32,290 nucleotides of DNA. Source: Opitutia bacterium. GTDB lineage: Bacteria; Verrucomicrobiota; Verrucomicrobiia; Opitutales; Opitutaceae. Positions 16,466-26,370 of this stretch are shown piece by piece (the stretch's first letter is position 1; each line of letters begins with the position of its first letter). Under the pieces are notes generated by a model. That model ran no database searches. It was not told where the DNA came from and saw nothing but the letters and a program-made list of their open reading frames with translations. A program made the translations under genes and the position numbers. The stretch lies in the NCBI GenBank assembly GCA_947474365.1, contig CANJIU010000108.1, positions 1 to 32,290 on the forward strand. The letters are read 5' to 3'.

Positions 16466-16764
16466 GGTGGTAACGATGATGTGGGAGGCGAATCGCAACA
16501 GGATATGCATCGGTCCGCCGCTCAAAACCGTGGCATAAATTCATCGCCGAGGCCAAGCGTAAGACGCAACACCGTTAAGATTTCAGTGCAGTTCGCTTAA
16601 GATTACCCGATTTGCGCTTCAAAAGTGAGAAATTCAAGATTAGCAGCCCACGAGCCGGGGCAGAAATCACCGAGCGCACGTTCCTCCATCCAAACAGCGA
16701 GATTCGTCAGCAAGAGTGAAATTCGAAACGCCGTCGTGTACGGTCCTTATTCGGCTTCGGAAAT
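16466..16764. other. Intergenic region upstream of cysK
   Basis: About 300 bases with no supported gene between cysK and the metallo-hydrolase, both on the minus strand. It holds the likely cysK promoter and two direct copies of TTAAGATT. No terminator for the metallo-hydrolase was seen. Confidence 0.45.
16575..16604. promoter_or_regulatory. Two TTAAGATT copies 22 bp apart, possible operator
   Basis: TTAAGATT occurs at 16575-16582 and again at 16597-16604. The start-to-start distance of 22 bp is two helical turns, placing both copies on the same DNA face, 110-140 bases upstream of cysK. That is a common layout for a dimeric activator or repressor site. No matching regulator is in the window, and chance cannot be excluded for an octamer. 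Confidence 0.3.
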
Positions 16765-17544
16765 TCAGAGCGTCAGCCGCATGCCGTCGTACGCTGGAAG
16801 TATGCCCGCCGGAAGCGCCGCCGATAGTTCTGCGTAATCACTCGAGTGAGTCAGGTGAGTCAGCCAAGTCTGGGGAGCGCCGATTTCCTGCGCGACGGCA
16901 ACCGCCTCCCCGATCGACATGTGCGAGGGATGCGGCTGAGGGCGCAAGCCGTCGAGGACGACAGCGTCTGATCCACGGGCGAGTGCGACCGCCGCCGGCG
17001 GCACCACCTTGCAGTCGGTGTAGTAGGTGAATTTTTTTCCGGTGCTTCGCTCAGTAAGAACGAGCCCGATGGTATCGACGCCTCCATGGGGCAGTGGGGT
17101 AGATTGGATTGTGCCTTCGGGAAATTCCAATTTATCGGGCATCGTCACCAGCCTGAACGCGGCATACCCCTTGGAAACCGGTCGTTCCGCTATCGCGTAA
17201 GGATACATCGCGCGCACCCGCCGCATTCCTTCTTCGGTCGCGTACACCGTCAGGGCGGTCCCACCGAGCAAATCGCAAAACCGCCGGAGGTCATCCATCC
17301 CGGCGATGTGATCCGCGTGTCCGTGCGTCAAAATGAAGAAATCCATCTTCCGGATGCCCTCGCGCAGGCATTGCAGCCGAAATTCAGGCGCCGCGTCGAC
17401 TTGAACACACAAGCCGTCCATCCGAACGTGAATCGACGCCCGCGTACGCCGGTTGCGCGCATCCGTCGACGAGCACACCGCGCAGTCACACGCGATCATG
17501 GGCACCCCCTGCGAGGTGCCAGTTCCAAGAAAAATCACCTCCAT
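16765..17544 (-). CDS. PhnP-like metallo-beta-lactamase-fold hydrolase
   Basis: A 259-residue cytoplasmic metal-dependent phosphodiesterase-type hydrolase. The N-terminus begins E-V-I-F-L-G-T-G-T-S-Q-G-V-P. The metal site T-H-G-H-A-D-H-I-A-G (H74, H76, D78, H79) is followed by M-D-D-L-R, as in PhnP and tRNase-Z-like phosphodiesterases. C19-D-C21-x2-C24 resembles the structural zinc site of PhnP. Later metal ligands are likely the His in P-L-P-H-G, the Asp in Y-Y-T-D-C and the His in L-T-H-L-T-H. There are no phosphonate genes nearby, so the substrate is unknown; cyclic phosphodiesters are a reasonable guess. It lies 12 bases downstream of the BPL_N gene and is probably co-transcribed with it. 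Confidence 0.85.
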   Translation of the reverse strand: MEVIFLGTGTSQGVPMIACDCAVCSSTDARNRRTRASIHVRMDGLCVQVDAAPEFRLQCLREGIRKMDFFILTHGHADHIAGMDDLRRFCDLLGGTALTVYATEEGMRRVRAMYPYAIAERPVSKGYAAFRLVTMPDKLEFPEGTIQSTPLPHGGVDTIGLVLTERSTGKKFTYYTDCKVVPPAAVALARGSDAVVLDGLRPQPHPSHMSIGEAVAVAQEIGAPQTWLTHLTHSSDYAELSAALPAGILPAYDGMRLTL

Positions 17545-17556
17545 GCGTCGCGGGTG

Positions 17557-18357
17557 TTATTTTTCACCCAGCCAGGTCAGCGCCAGCGGTACAAAATTTT
17601 CCAATCCCGGCGTATCCTCCGAATGCGGACCGATCGTCAGCACCCGTCCCTGGCCAAAGGTCGAAAAGACGGCGGCCGGTGAGTTCAGCATCAGTCCAGC
17701 CGGAGATCCATTTTCCGATATTTCAGTGCGAAACCAGGCGGCCACCTGGTACGGGGGAAGCCCTTCGCGTCCGAGCGGCGTGATAATCGGACCATTGGCG
17801 TAGCGAATCGTGAATTGCCCGGGCACTGCGCCAAAGACGCTGCGACCGGCATCACTGAGTTCGATTCGCATCATGCCGCGACCACGCTGCCATTTGTTCG
17901 ACACGGTCTTCGCGTTCAGAATGCCGAGCCCCCAGTCAAATCCGGCGCACGCCAGGTAAGCACCCGCACAAATTCCGAGGTAGCCCCCACCCCGTTCGAC
18001 AAATTTGCGCACATTTTCCCTCCCCGCGTCGCCGATCGCCTTCGACTGCGCGCTGCCACTGCCACCGGAAAACACGATGACGTCGAACTCCGCCAGATCG
18101 CGCGCGCCAATTTCCTTCGGCTTGAGTGCGACCACCCTGACTCCGGGCAGCTGCCGAGCCCGCTCCGAGACGTTGACGATTCCCTTTTCACCCGAACCGG
18201 GACCTTCATAGATCGCGATTTTGAGGGGACGGGAGTTGACCGGAGCCGCGAAAAGACCGGGTGGGTTAGCCGGCGCTACCTCCGTGACGGCGGCGCGACC
18301 CAATGCACCGGACGCCATCAGGAGCGCGATCGAGAGGTGAAAGGTCGAAATATTCAC
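17557..18357 (-). CDS. Secreted BPL_N-domain (glutamine amidotransferase-like) protein
   Basis: About 266 residues, starting at GTG 18357 with a signal peptide (N-I-S-T-F-H-L-S-I-A-L-L-M-A-S-G). The longer frame to 18591 would run through the groEL terminator and into the groEL 3' end, so it is rejected. The rest is a class I amidotransferase-like fold of the type at the N-terminus of eukaryotic biotin-protein ligase: I-A-I-Y-E-G-P-G, V-I-V-F-S-G-G-S-G-S, and G-G-G-Y-L-G-I-C-A-G-A-Y with the nucleophile-elbow Cys. H-S-E-D-T-P-G near the end could supply the His. An exported member cannot ligate biotin; its substrate is unknown. An ATG at 18318 is an alternative start. Confidence 0.75.
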   Translation of the reverse strand: MNISTFHLSIALLMASGALGRAAVTEVAPANPPGLFAAPVNSRPLKIAIYEGPGSGEKGIVNVSERARQLPGVRVVALKPKEIGARDLAEFDVIVFSGGSGSAQSKAIGDAGRENVRKFVERGGGYLGICAGAYLACAGFDWGLGILNAKTVSNKWQRGRGMMRIELSDAGRSVFGAVPGQFTIRYANGPIITPLGREGLPPYQVAAWFRTEISENGSPAGLMLNSPAAVFSTFGQGRVLTIGPHSEDTPGLENFVPLALTWLGEK

Positions 18358-18425
18358 CTGGAGAGTGGAGCGCAAAACGGCGGCAGCGGCGAGTCTTTGG
18401 TGAAGCGGGTCCAAAAACTCCAAAG

Positions 18426-18460
18426 AAAAACGGCGCGCCGTTTTGCGGCGCGCCGTTTTT
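18426..18460 (-). terminator. Bidirectional intrinsic terminator after groEL
   Basis: A perfect ten-base stem CGGCGCGCCG / CGGCGCGCCG (18431-18440 and 18446-18455) has a five-base loop and is flanked by five A on the left and five T on the right. On the minus strand this gives a T-run right after the stem, about 50 bases beyond the groEL stop. It is equally strong on the plus strand. Confidence 0.93.
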
Positions 18461-18506
18461 AAAAACAGGCCCGGTCGCGGAAGCGACCGTCCCGGTTGCA
18501 ATAATC

Positions 18507-20141
<1,635 letters not shown>

Positions 20142-20189
20142 TGTATTTAAATTTGCGGATTAATGTTTGAGAGTGCTGGTGGCGAGTTC

Positions 20190-20486
20190 TCAGGCGATAA
20201 CGCCGAGAATATCGTCCTCGCGAACGAGGGTGTATTTCTTGTCGTCGAGCTTCACTTCGGTGCCGCCGTACTTGCTGATCAGCACGCGGTCTCCGACTTT
20301 GACTTCAAAGGCGCTGACCTTGCCGTCTTCGCCCTTCTTGCCAGTGCCAAGGGCGATGACTTTCGCCTCCTGCGGCTTCTCTTTAGCGCTGTCCGGGATG
20401 ATGATTCCGCCGCGGACTTGCTCTTTTTCTTCGATATGCTCGACGAGGACACGGTCCCCGATCGGCTTGATTTTGACGTTAGCCAT
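20190..20486 (-). CDS. groS: Co-chaperonin GroES
   Basis: The 98-residue lid subunit that caps GroEL. Typical elements are I-K-P-I-G-D-R-V-L-V at the N-terminus, the mobile loop K-E-Q-V-R-G-G-I-I-I-P-D with its hydrophobic tripeptide, V-G-D-R-V-L-I-S-K-Y-G-G-T-E, and a C-terminal E-D-D-I-L-G-V-I. The upstream leader is rich in A and C (CCAAACCAAAACCAAC) with no Shine-Dalgarno sequence. It lies 100 bases after dnaK on the same strand; that gap contains a possible weak hairpin. Confidence 0.97.
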   Translation of the reverse strand: MANVKIKPIGDRVLVEHIEEKEQVRGGIIIPDSAKEKPQEAKVIALGTGKKGEDGKVSAFEVKVGDRVLISKYGGTEVKLDDKKYTLVREDDILGVIA

Positions 20487-20531
20487 GTTGGTTTTGGTTT
20501 GGGTTGAAGGGTGGAGTTATTTCAGTGGTGA

Positions 20532-20569
20532 ACAAAGCCCGTCCGCCACGACAATCGCAGTGAACGGGC
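20532..20569 (-). terminator. Weak hairpin between dnaK and groES
   Basis: On the minus strand GCCCGT (20564-20569) can pair with ACGGGC (20537-20542), and an inner CAC/GTG pair is possible; TTTGTT follows. The stem is short and the loop long, so this may be an attenuator or a processing site rather than a full terminator. It would let dnaK and groES be expressed at different levels. Confidence 0.4.
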
Positions 20570-20586
20570 AAAATGAGCGGTGAGGA

Positions 20587-22536
20587 TTACTTTTTCTTTT
20601 CGTCGTCGACAACCTCGAAATCGGCATCGACCACGTCGGCCTTCTTTTCGGTCTTCTTCGCGGCGCCGTCGGGTTTGGGCGCACCGTCCGCAGCCGGGCC
20701 AGCGCCCTTTGCGGCTCCAGCCGCTTCGGCCGCTTTCTGCGCTTCCTGATAGATTTCCGCGCCGACGGCAGTGAGCTTTTCCAAGGACGCCTTCATCTTG
20801 TCGGCGTCATTGCTTTCAAGATCCTTCTTTGCATCAGCGATGGCCGCCTCGCCCTTCGTCTTGATCGTGGCCGACAGTTTGTCGCCCGCATCCTTGATCG
20901 CCTTCTCCAGCTGATAAATCGACGAATCGAGCTGGTTCTTGGCCTCGACCGCTTCCTTGCGCTTCTTGTCCTCTGCCGCGTGAAGCTCAGCGTCCTTGGT
21001 CATCTTCTCCACCTCTTCCTTGGAAAGCCCGGACGACCCCTGGATCGTGATCTTCTGGTCTTTGCCGGTGCCAAGGTCTTTGGCGGAAACGTGGAGGATG
21101 CCGTTCGCATCGATATCGAACGTCACCTCGATTTGCGGCATCCCGCGGGGCGCCGGCGGAATCCCGTCGAGACGGAATGTCCCCAGCACCTTGTTGTCGC
21201 GCGACATCGGGCGCTCACCTTGCAGTACCACAATTTCAACCGAGGGCTGGTTATCGCTGTAGGTGGAGAAGGTCTGGGTCTTCTTCGCCGGAATTGTCGT
21301 GTTGCGAGGAATCATCGCAGTCGAGACTTGACCGGCCGTCTCGATTCCCAACGTGAGCGGCGTAACGTCGAGCAACAGCACGTCGCGGACCTCGCCCTTG
21401 AGCACGCCACCCTGCACGGCCGCGCCAATGGCGACAACCTCGTCGGGATTCACGCCTTGGTGCGGCTGCTTGCCCCCAAGCTGCTTCGCAATGTCGACGA
21501 CCTTAGGCATGCGGGTCATGCCGCCCACCAGCACGAGCTCGTCAATCTGGGCGGCCGTCAGCTCCGCGTCCTTCATGCACGCCTTGAACGGCGGAATGCA
21601 GCGCTCGAACAACGATTCACAAATTTGCTCCATCTTCGCCCGGGTCAGCTGGACGTTGAGATGTTTCGGGCCAGATGCGTCCGCCGTGATGAACGGCAGG
21701 TTGATGTCCACCGACGGGGTTGAGGACAGCGCGATCTTCGCCTTTTCCGCCTCTTCCTTCAGTCGCTGGAGCGCCATCGGATCTTTCCGCAGATCGATGC
21801 CGTTTTCTTTCCGGAACGTCTCGACGAGCCAGGTGATGAGCGCTTCGTCCCAATTGTCGCCGCCGAGGTGGGTGTCACCGTTGGTGGCCTTCACCTCGAA
21901 CACACCATCGCCGATTTCCAGCACCGACACGTCAAACGTACCACCGCCCAAGTCGAACACCGCAATCTTCTCGTCCTTCTTCTTGTCGAGTCCGTAGGCA
22001 AGTGAAGCCGCGGTCGGTTCGTTGATGATCCGGAGGACCTCAAGCCCGGCAATTTTGCCGGCATCCTTGGTCGCCTGCCGCTGTGAATCATTGAAATATG
22101 CAGGCACGGTGATGACCGCCTGGGTCACCTTTTCACCCAGGTACGCCTCGGCGTCGGCCTTGAGCTTGCCGAGGACAAATGCAGCGATTTGTTGCGGCGC
22201 GAACTGCTCGGTCTTGTCGCCTACCTGAACTTCGATGTAAGCGTCGCCGTTCTTACCTTCGACCGTCTTGAACGGCATGTTCTTCGCCTCTTCGCGAACC
22301 TCGTTGAACTTTCGGCCAATAAAACGCTTCGCGGAAAAAACGGTGTTACGCGGATTCGTCACGGCCTGACGCTTGGCCGCCTGACCCACCAAACGCTCTC
22401 CACCCTTGGTGAAAGCGACTACAGACGGAGTGGTGCGTGCGCCTTCAGCGTTAGGAATTACCACCGGTTCCCCGCCCTCCATGATGGCCATGCAGGAGTT
22501 AGTGGTTCCAAGATCAATACCAAGAATGCGGCTCAT
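20587..22536 (-). CDS. dnaK: Hsp70 chaperone DnaK
   Basis: ATP-driven chaperone of 649 residues. The nucleotide domain has I-L-G-I-D-L-G-T-T-N-S, F-D-L-G-G-G-T-F-D-V-S and V-G-G-M-T-R-M-P. The linker is D-V-L-L-L-D-V-T-P-L-T-L-G, followed by the substrate-binding beta domain and a helical lid. The acidic tail ends in a D-F-E-V-V-D-D segment plus lysines, a variant of the usual E-E-V-D-D ending. The start has GGCGAGG upstream. dnaJ and grpE are not adjacent; groES and groEL follow on the same strand. Confidence 0.97.
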   Translation of the reverse strand: MSRILGIDLGTTNSCMAIMEGGEPVVIPNAEGARTTPSVVAFTKGGERLVGQAAKRQAVTNPRNTVFSAKRFIGRKFNEVREEAKNMPFKTVEGKNGDAYIEVQVGDKTEQFAPQQIAAFVLGKLKADAEAYLGEKVTQAVITVPAYFNDSQRQATKDAGKIAGLEVLRIINEPTAASLAYGLDKKKDEKIAVFDLGGGTFDVSVLEIGDGVFEVKATNGDTHLGGDNWDEALITWLVETFRKENGIDLRKDPMALQRLKEEAEKAKIALSSTPSVDINLPFITADASGPKHLNVQLTRAKMEQICESLFERCIPPFKACMKDAELTAAQIDELVLVGGMTRMPKVVDIAKQLGGKQPHQGVNPDEVVAIGAAVQGGVLKGEVRDVLLLDVTPLTLGIETAGQVSTAMIPRNTTIPAKKTQTFSTYSDNQPSVEIVVLQGERPMSRDNKVLGTFRLDGIPPAPRGMPQIEVTFDIDANGILHVSAKDLGTGKDQKITIQGSSGLSKEEVEKMTKDAELHAAEDKKRKEAVEAKNQLDSSIYQLEKAIKDAGDKLSATIKTKGEAAIADAKKDLESNDADKMKASLEKLTAVGAEIYQEAQKAAEAAGAAKGAGPAADGAPKPDGAAKKTEKKADVVDADFEVVDDEKKK

Positions 22537-22745
22537 ACGCCTCGCCTAGCAATGCACGTGCCTCAATCCACATATCCTAGTCTAAGCATTGTATAACAAT
22601 AACTAACATATCCTCATCACCTAATTATTTGCTCTAGTGCGACATGAAACCGGCCAATTTGACACACTCGGCCGCTGGCTTCGCGCCGTACCCGGTCTTA
22701 ATGTCACAGTTGAATTCGCGCAGTAATCGAACAGGATAAGAGCCA
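22537..22745. promoter_or_regulatory. Divergent promoter region of dnaK and the LON-domain gene
   Basis: About 210 bases, noticeably AT-rich at 22560-22630, between two divergent starts. No CIRCE inverted repeat (TTAGCACTC-N9-GAGTGCTAA) is present. TGTATA at 22590-22595 could be a minus-strand -10 box (TATACA), with no good -35 partner. TTGACA on the plus strand near 22657 also lacks a matching -10. How heat induction would occur cannot be read from this. Confidence 0.35.
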
Positions 22746-23429
22746 ATGGAGATGGAAATCACACTACCTGACGAAGTGCCGGTGATGACGCTGCCAAACA
22801 CGGCGTTTTTCCCACAGGCCCTAATGCCGTTGCACATTTTTGAACCTCGGTACCGTCATATGCTGAGAGACACACTCGCCTCCGACCGCCTTTTCGCCGT
22901 CGCCGGACTGAAACCAGAGGCTAGCGGAGAGGCATCGAAATCTGAGCCGCCGCATCGAATTGCCACGCTCGGAATCATTCGCGCCTGCCAGAAGAACGAC
23001 GCCGGCACCTCGAATCTACTGCTCCAGGGCCTGTGCCGGGTGGAGATCGTCCGAATTGTCCGGGACGAGCCCTACCGCAGAATTCAAATCCGGGCTCTAA
23101 CCAGCGAAGCCGGCGCGTCTCCAGAGGAAAACATCTCGGCCAGACGCGAATTGGCCCGCCTCCTGATTCTTAAACTAAAGCTCGCCGAAACCGCGGCGGG
23201 TGAAATGACGGCGTTTTTGAAAACCGTCGAGGATCCCGAGTCGTTTGTCGACATCGCCGCCTTCAGCCTTTGCGAGGACCCCGCGCTCAAACAGCGATTG
23301 CTCGAAACCCTCGATGTGCATCGCCGACTGAAACTCTTTGGAAGACACCTGCGTTTGGAAATCGAAACCTTGAAGCTGCATCAAAAGCTCCAGGGCCGAC
23401 TACCGGATAGTCGCATCGAGGAGAACTGA
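22746..23429 (+). CDS. Stand-alone LON substrate-binding-domain protein
   Basis: A 227-residue protein made almost entirely of the N-terminal substrate-binding domain of Lon protease. Landmarks are V-M-T-L-P-N-T-A-F-F-P, the signature M-P-L-H-I-F-E-P-R-Y-R at about residues 27-37, and L-L-Q-G-L-C-R-V-E-I. There is no Walker motif and no Ser-Lys protease dyad, and the length fits the known small family of stand-alone LON-domain proteins. A coiled or helical C-terminal half (130-220) follows. Its function is unknown; being divergent from dnaK suggests, but does not show, a link to protein quality control. AGGA lies about nine bases before the start. Confidence 0.85.
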   Translation: MEMEITLPDEVPVMTLPNTAFFPQALMPLHIFEPRYRHMLRDTLASDRLFAVAGLKPEASGEASKSEPPHRIATLGIIRACQKNDAGTSNLLLQGLCRVEIVRIVRDEPYRRIQIRALTSEAGASPEENISARRELARLLILKLKLAETAAGEMTAFLKTVEDPESFVDIAAFSLCEDPALKQRLLETLDVHRRLKLFGRHLRLEIETLKLHQKLQGRLPDSRIEEN

Positions 23430-23440
23430 CCTCCTGAAAA

Positions 23441-24802
23441 TCAGAAAGCAAACGTCACGTAACCGGAGGTTCGTAGCGAATCGGTGAACAGCGTCTTGGC
23501 AAAGTAGTCCCCGAAACGCCAGCCGATCGTCAGGTTCTTGTGAATCGGGACCGCCTTCCATTCCAGTGCCAGGTCGAGTTCCGTGCCGTAGTGCTGGCTG
23601 CGGGATCGGGCGTGGTAATCGTAGAATGTTGCGGTATACGTCAACGACACCCCTCCGGGCACTGGTCCAGTGATGGTTAGATAGCGAGCATCGAGCCCGA
23701 ACGCGGGGTTATTGAGAAATTTCTCCACCCAACCGTTATGCGGATTTGCGAGGGGCGTGCGAAACGTCACCGCCGCACTCGTCCCATCGAGGACGGTCCA
23801 ACCCGCAAAGATCTTCTGACCCGAGCGCTCCAAACCAAATTCGAACTGCCAATAGTTGAGCGAAACCTCTGCGACGTTGTCAGCGATGTCGTTTTGCCGC
23901 GCAAAGTCGGCCGTATAAATCAAACTCGTGCTCGGGCCCAGTTTGTAAGGACCCGCAAGGCGCAATCCAAGGGATCGCGTGTCGTTCGCCGATTGGGACG
24001 CCAAATCGTAGTCGAGCCAGAGTCCGTAAAGGGAAGCATTGATCACGCCGGGCTTTCCAAACGACAGGCCGGCCAGGTGCGATCCCATGCCCAAAGAACC
24101 GTCGCTCGCATCCGGGCCGACGACGCGGTGGACTTTGTCGAGATAAGCGTAGTTGGCGGTCACTCCGCCGCCGAGAGGCGCAGTGACACTGGCCAGATCG
24201 ATGGACTGGTTATTCTGACGCCAGGCTGAAAAACTGATGAAACGCTCATTGTTGAACCGAAGCGCCTCACGCCCCACGCGAAATCGCACCGGGGTGTCCG
24301 GCACCGACCAATTCAGGAACGCTTGATTGACCGCGGTGCCCGTTGGATCCGAAATAACCGCGAACGGCAGTGCCCCCTGCTTCGCGTGATTGGAAATCCG
24401 ATAGTGGTCGTGTGAGCCGATCGCATAGACGCCCTCGACATCGACCGACGCGCTGAAACCAGCGAACGTCCGGGATTCGTAGCCGAGCAGCACTCGCAGC
24501 GTCGAGGCCACCGCCGCGTCGTCAATCCGACCCGCGGCCACGGTGGACGCGCCAGGAACGGTATCCTGTTCATATGTCTCGTAGCGATACCGAAAAGAAC
24601 CGGCGAACCGCCCCTTCGCCAACGCGTCAAACGGATCCGCGGCACTCGCGGGCGCGTCGGCGGCGAAGCCGTCACCTGCGCCAAAAACCAGGAGAGGCAG
24701 AAGGCCGAACAGGAACCTCGAAACATCAGAAAACAGCGCGGCGAGAAACGACCCGGCCAAACGTTTGACGTTTTGCTGACTCATCGTGCGGCGAACTGAC
24801 AT
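23441..24802 (-). CDS. Outer-membrane beta-barrel porin (alginate-export-like)
   Basis: A 453-residue predicted outer-membrane channel. The start at 24802 is preferred because AAGG lies nine bases upstream and a signal peptide (F-L-F-G-L-L-P-L-L-V-F-G-A) follows; the frame extends to 25216 without support. The mature part begins with F-A-G-S-F-R-Y-R-Y-E-T-Y-E-Q-D, the opening strand typical of the alginate-export/OprB-like barrels. Alternating strands follow, with motifs V-R-F-R-V-G-R-E-A-L-R-F-N-N-E-R-F and A-W-R-Q-N-N-Q-S, and the final strand ends Y-V-T-F-A-F with the terminal Phe needed by the BAM machinery. The substrate is unknown. It is convergent with the LON-domain gene (11 bases apart). 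Confidence 0.78.
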   Translation of the reverse strand: MSVRRTMSQQNVKRLAGSFLAALFSDVSRFLFGLLPLLVFGAGDGFAADAPASAADPFDALAKGRFAGSFRYRYETYEQDTVPGASTVAAGRIDDAAVASTLRVLLGYESRTFAGFSASVDVEGVYAIGSHDHYRISNHAKQGALPFAVISDPTGTAVNQAFLNWSVPDTPVRFRVGREALRFNNERFISFSAWRQNNQSIDLASVTAPLGGGVTANYAYLDKVHRVVGPDASDGSLGMGSHLAGLSFGKPGVINASLYGLWLDYDLASQSANDTRSLGLRLAGPYKLGPSTSLIYTADFARQNDIADNVAEVSLNYWQFEFGLERSGQKIFAGWTVLDGTSAAVTFRTPLANPHNGWVEKFLNNPAFGLDARYLTITGPVPGGVSLTYTATFYDYHARSRSQHYGTELDLALEWKAVPIHKNLTIGWRFGDYFAKTLFTDSLRTSGYVTFAF

Positions 24803-25176
24803 TCCGCGCGACCTTCGCAGCTGGCGACACTCACGCTCCTTAGATGGAACTGGCGGCTCAGGGGCAAGGTGCATCGTTTCTTCACAGGCTCGGGTAAATG
24901 GATACCCCCAATATCGGATCAGTTCGTAGTTTGTTTCGCTTAAAACCACGAAAAATGTCCATGAGTCCCGAACCGTGCGCCCCTTGGCAGCCCGGGAAGT
25001 CGCCGGCCGTCGCCAAAACGACCGCCGGACTTTGTCCGCCGTCGACGCCCCAGCCCCGGCGGTTCTGGGTGACGGACGGTTGGGCTGACCGGCTCGGCGA
25101 GGATCTGCGCAGAGGCCCCCCGCCGGAACCTTCCGATTCCATTTGGACTCGGCGGATGGGACGGAAAGCTCCGTCC
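24803..25176. other. Divergent intergenic region
   Basis: About 375 bases between the porin and hydrolase starts. Both neighbouring frames stay open through it, but neither extension has a ribosome-binding site or a recognisable protein, so I treat it as non-coding. It should carry two divergent promoters; none could be fixed. Confidence 0.45.
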
Positions 25177-26076
25177 ATGCCCCCGTTGATGAAACCACCC
25201 TCTCTTCTCGCGGCATGGCTGGCGGTCATTCTCACGGCCCACATCTCCCATTCGGCCCCTGCTCCGGCCGCGCCGAATTACGCCAGCCAGATGGCCGCGA
25301 AACTGGAACCCGTGCGCCGTGTCGTCTACAAAACGGTTGGCACGACCGAACTGCATCTCGACGTGTTCGTGCCACCCGAGTTCCGCGCGACCGACCACCG
25401 GCCGGCGTGGGTCACGATTCACGGCGGCGGCTGGACCAGCGGGACTCCACGTTCGATGTACCCATGGGCTGAATACTGCACCACCCTGGGCATGGTGGCA
25501 TTGAGTGTGCAATACCGGCTCCACCGGCCGGGCGGTGACGTGTCGGTCTTCGACTGTGTCCGCGATGCCCGTTCCGCCCTGCGCTACATCCGCGCCCACG
25601 CCGGCGAACTGGGCATCGACCCCCGGAGGATAGTGGTCAACGGAGCCTCGGCCGGCGGCCACCTCGCCGTCGGCACCGCACTCTTCGAAGGCCTCGACGA
25701 AGCCGGCGACGACCAGACCGTCTCCTGCCGGCCCGACGCCATCGTTCTTTTCTCGCCGGTGATCGACACCTCAACGGCGGGCTACGGCAACGCCAAAGTG
25801 GGCGCCCGCTGGCGCGAACTTTCCCCCGCACACCAAGTCCGGGCGGGCCTGCCGCCCACGATCGTCTTTCACGGGACGGGTGACACCACCACGCCCTTTC
25901 CGGGTGCGCAACGGTTTCACGAGGCGATGCTCGGCGCGGGCAACCGCTGCGAACTCGTCCGCGTCGAGTCGGCGCAACACACCTACATGTTCAAAGACGC
26001 CGATCGCTATGCGGAAACACAGCGACAGCTCGGATCATTTCTCGCGGCATTGGGCTTCGTCGAATTTGCCCGCTGA
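25177..26076 (+). CDS. Secreted alpha/beta-hydrolase (esterase-like)
   Basis: A 299-residue exported serine hydrolase. The start at 25177 is chosen for the GGAAAG ten bases upstream and the signal peptide that follows (S-L-L-A-A-W-L-A-V-I-L-T-A); ATG 25189 is also possible. The oxyanion motif is H-G-G-G-W-T-S-G at about 82-89. The nucleophile elbow is G-A-S-A-G-G with Ser158, the acid Asp236 in H-G-T-G-D-T-T-T-P, and the base His268 in S-A-Q-H-T-Y. This is the pattern of the hormone-sensitive-lipase/BD-FAE type, often acetyl- or feruloyl-esterases on plant polysaccharides; the substrate is inferred only. The 3' end overlaps a transposase remnant on the other strand, so the last few residues may have been altered by that insertion. 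Confidence 0.85.
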   Translation: MPPLMKPPSLLAAWLAVILTAHISHSAPAPAAPNYASQMAAKLEPVRRVVYKTVGTTELHLDVFVPPEFRATDHRPAWVTIHGGGWTSGTPRSMYPWAEYCTTLGMVALSVQYRLHRPGGDVSVFDCVRDARSALRYIRAHAGELGIDPRRIVVNGASAGGHLAVGTALFEGLDEAGDDQTVSCRPDAIVLFSPVIDTSTAGYGNAKVGARWRELSPAHQVRAGLPPTIVFHGTGDTTTPFPGAQRFHEAMLGAGNRCELVRVESAQHTYMFKDADRYAETQRQLGSFLAALGFVEFAR

Positions 26077-26184
26077 GGCGACCACCCGCTGGCGCGGCCC
26101 CCGCGCCGTCCGCACCGTCTCGCACAGGTGCCAATAACTGTAACCAACACCCCGATACCTCTTGGTTTTTCTCCGGAGGAACAT
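26035..26184 (-). mobile_element. Transposase N-terminal remnant (IS1634/IS4-like)
   Basis: A minus-strand frame opening at ATG 26184 reads M-F-L-R-R-K-T-K-R-Y-R-G, then Y-S-Y-W-H-L-C-E-T-V-R-T, then A-R-G-P-R-Q-R-V-V-A-S-A-G-K-F-D-E, and stops after 49 residues. The combination 'FLRR-x-T ... YWxLxExVRTxRGPRQRVVAxLG' is the usual beginning of IS1634-like transposases of the IS4 superfamily. The protein then breaks off where the hydrolase 3' end begins, so only the first tenth of a transposase remains. It is a decayed IS end, not functional. Confidence 0.65.
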
Positions 26185-26370
26185 GCCGTAGTAGCGCGGA
26201 AATCCCCTCCCCCGACAATGGGCTCTTCGGCACGACATCGCTTCGGCCAAAATCCTCCTCTGAAGCAAAACCCCGCCGCCACCGGCTTGCCTCTGAGAAC
26301 TTTTTTTCGCGCCCCTCCAACTGACGAACTTGGGTTACCAACGGCGTGCCTATTCTGCCCGCAAACGAGG
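26185..26370. other. Probable 5' flank of the decayed IS
   Basis: Together with the remnant this is a stretch with no intact gene between the hydrolase and the unknown protein. Part of it should be the outer end of the IS, but no terminal inverted repeat could be identified because the other end is lost. Confidence 0.35.

Noticed and set aside
20142..20189. Possible CIRCE half site (GAGTGCTGG) between groES and groEL
   Set aside because: Only one half resembles CIRCE, the nine-base spacer and second half do not fit, and the location inside the operon is wrong.
24803..25216. 5' extension of the porin gene, and the matching extension of the hydrolase to 24898
   Set aside because: Both lack ribosome-binding sites, and recognisable signal peptides start at 24802 and 25177.
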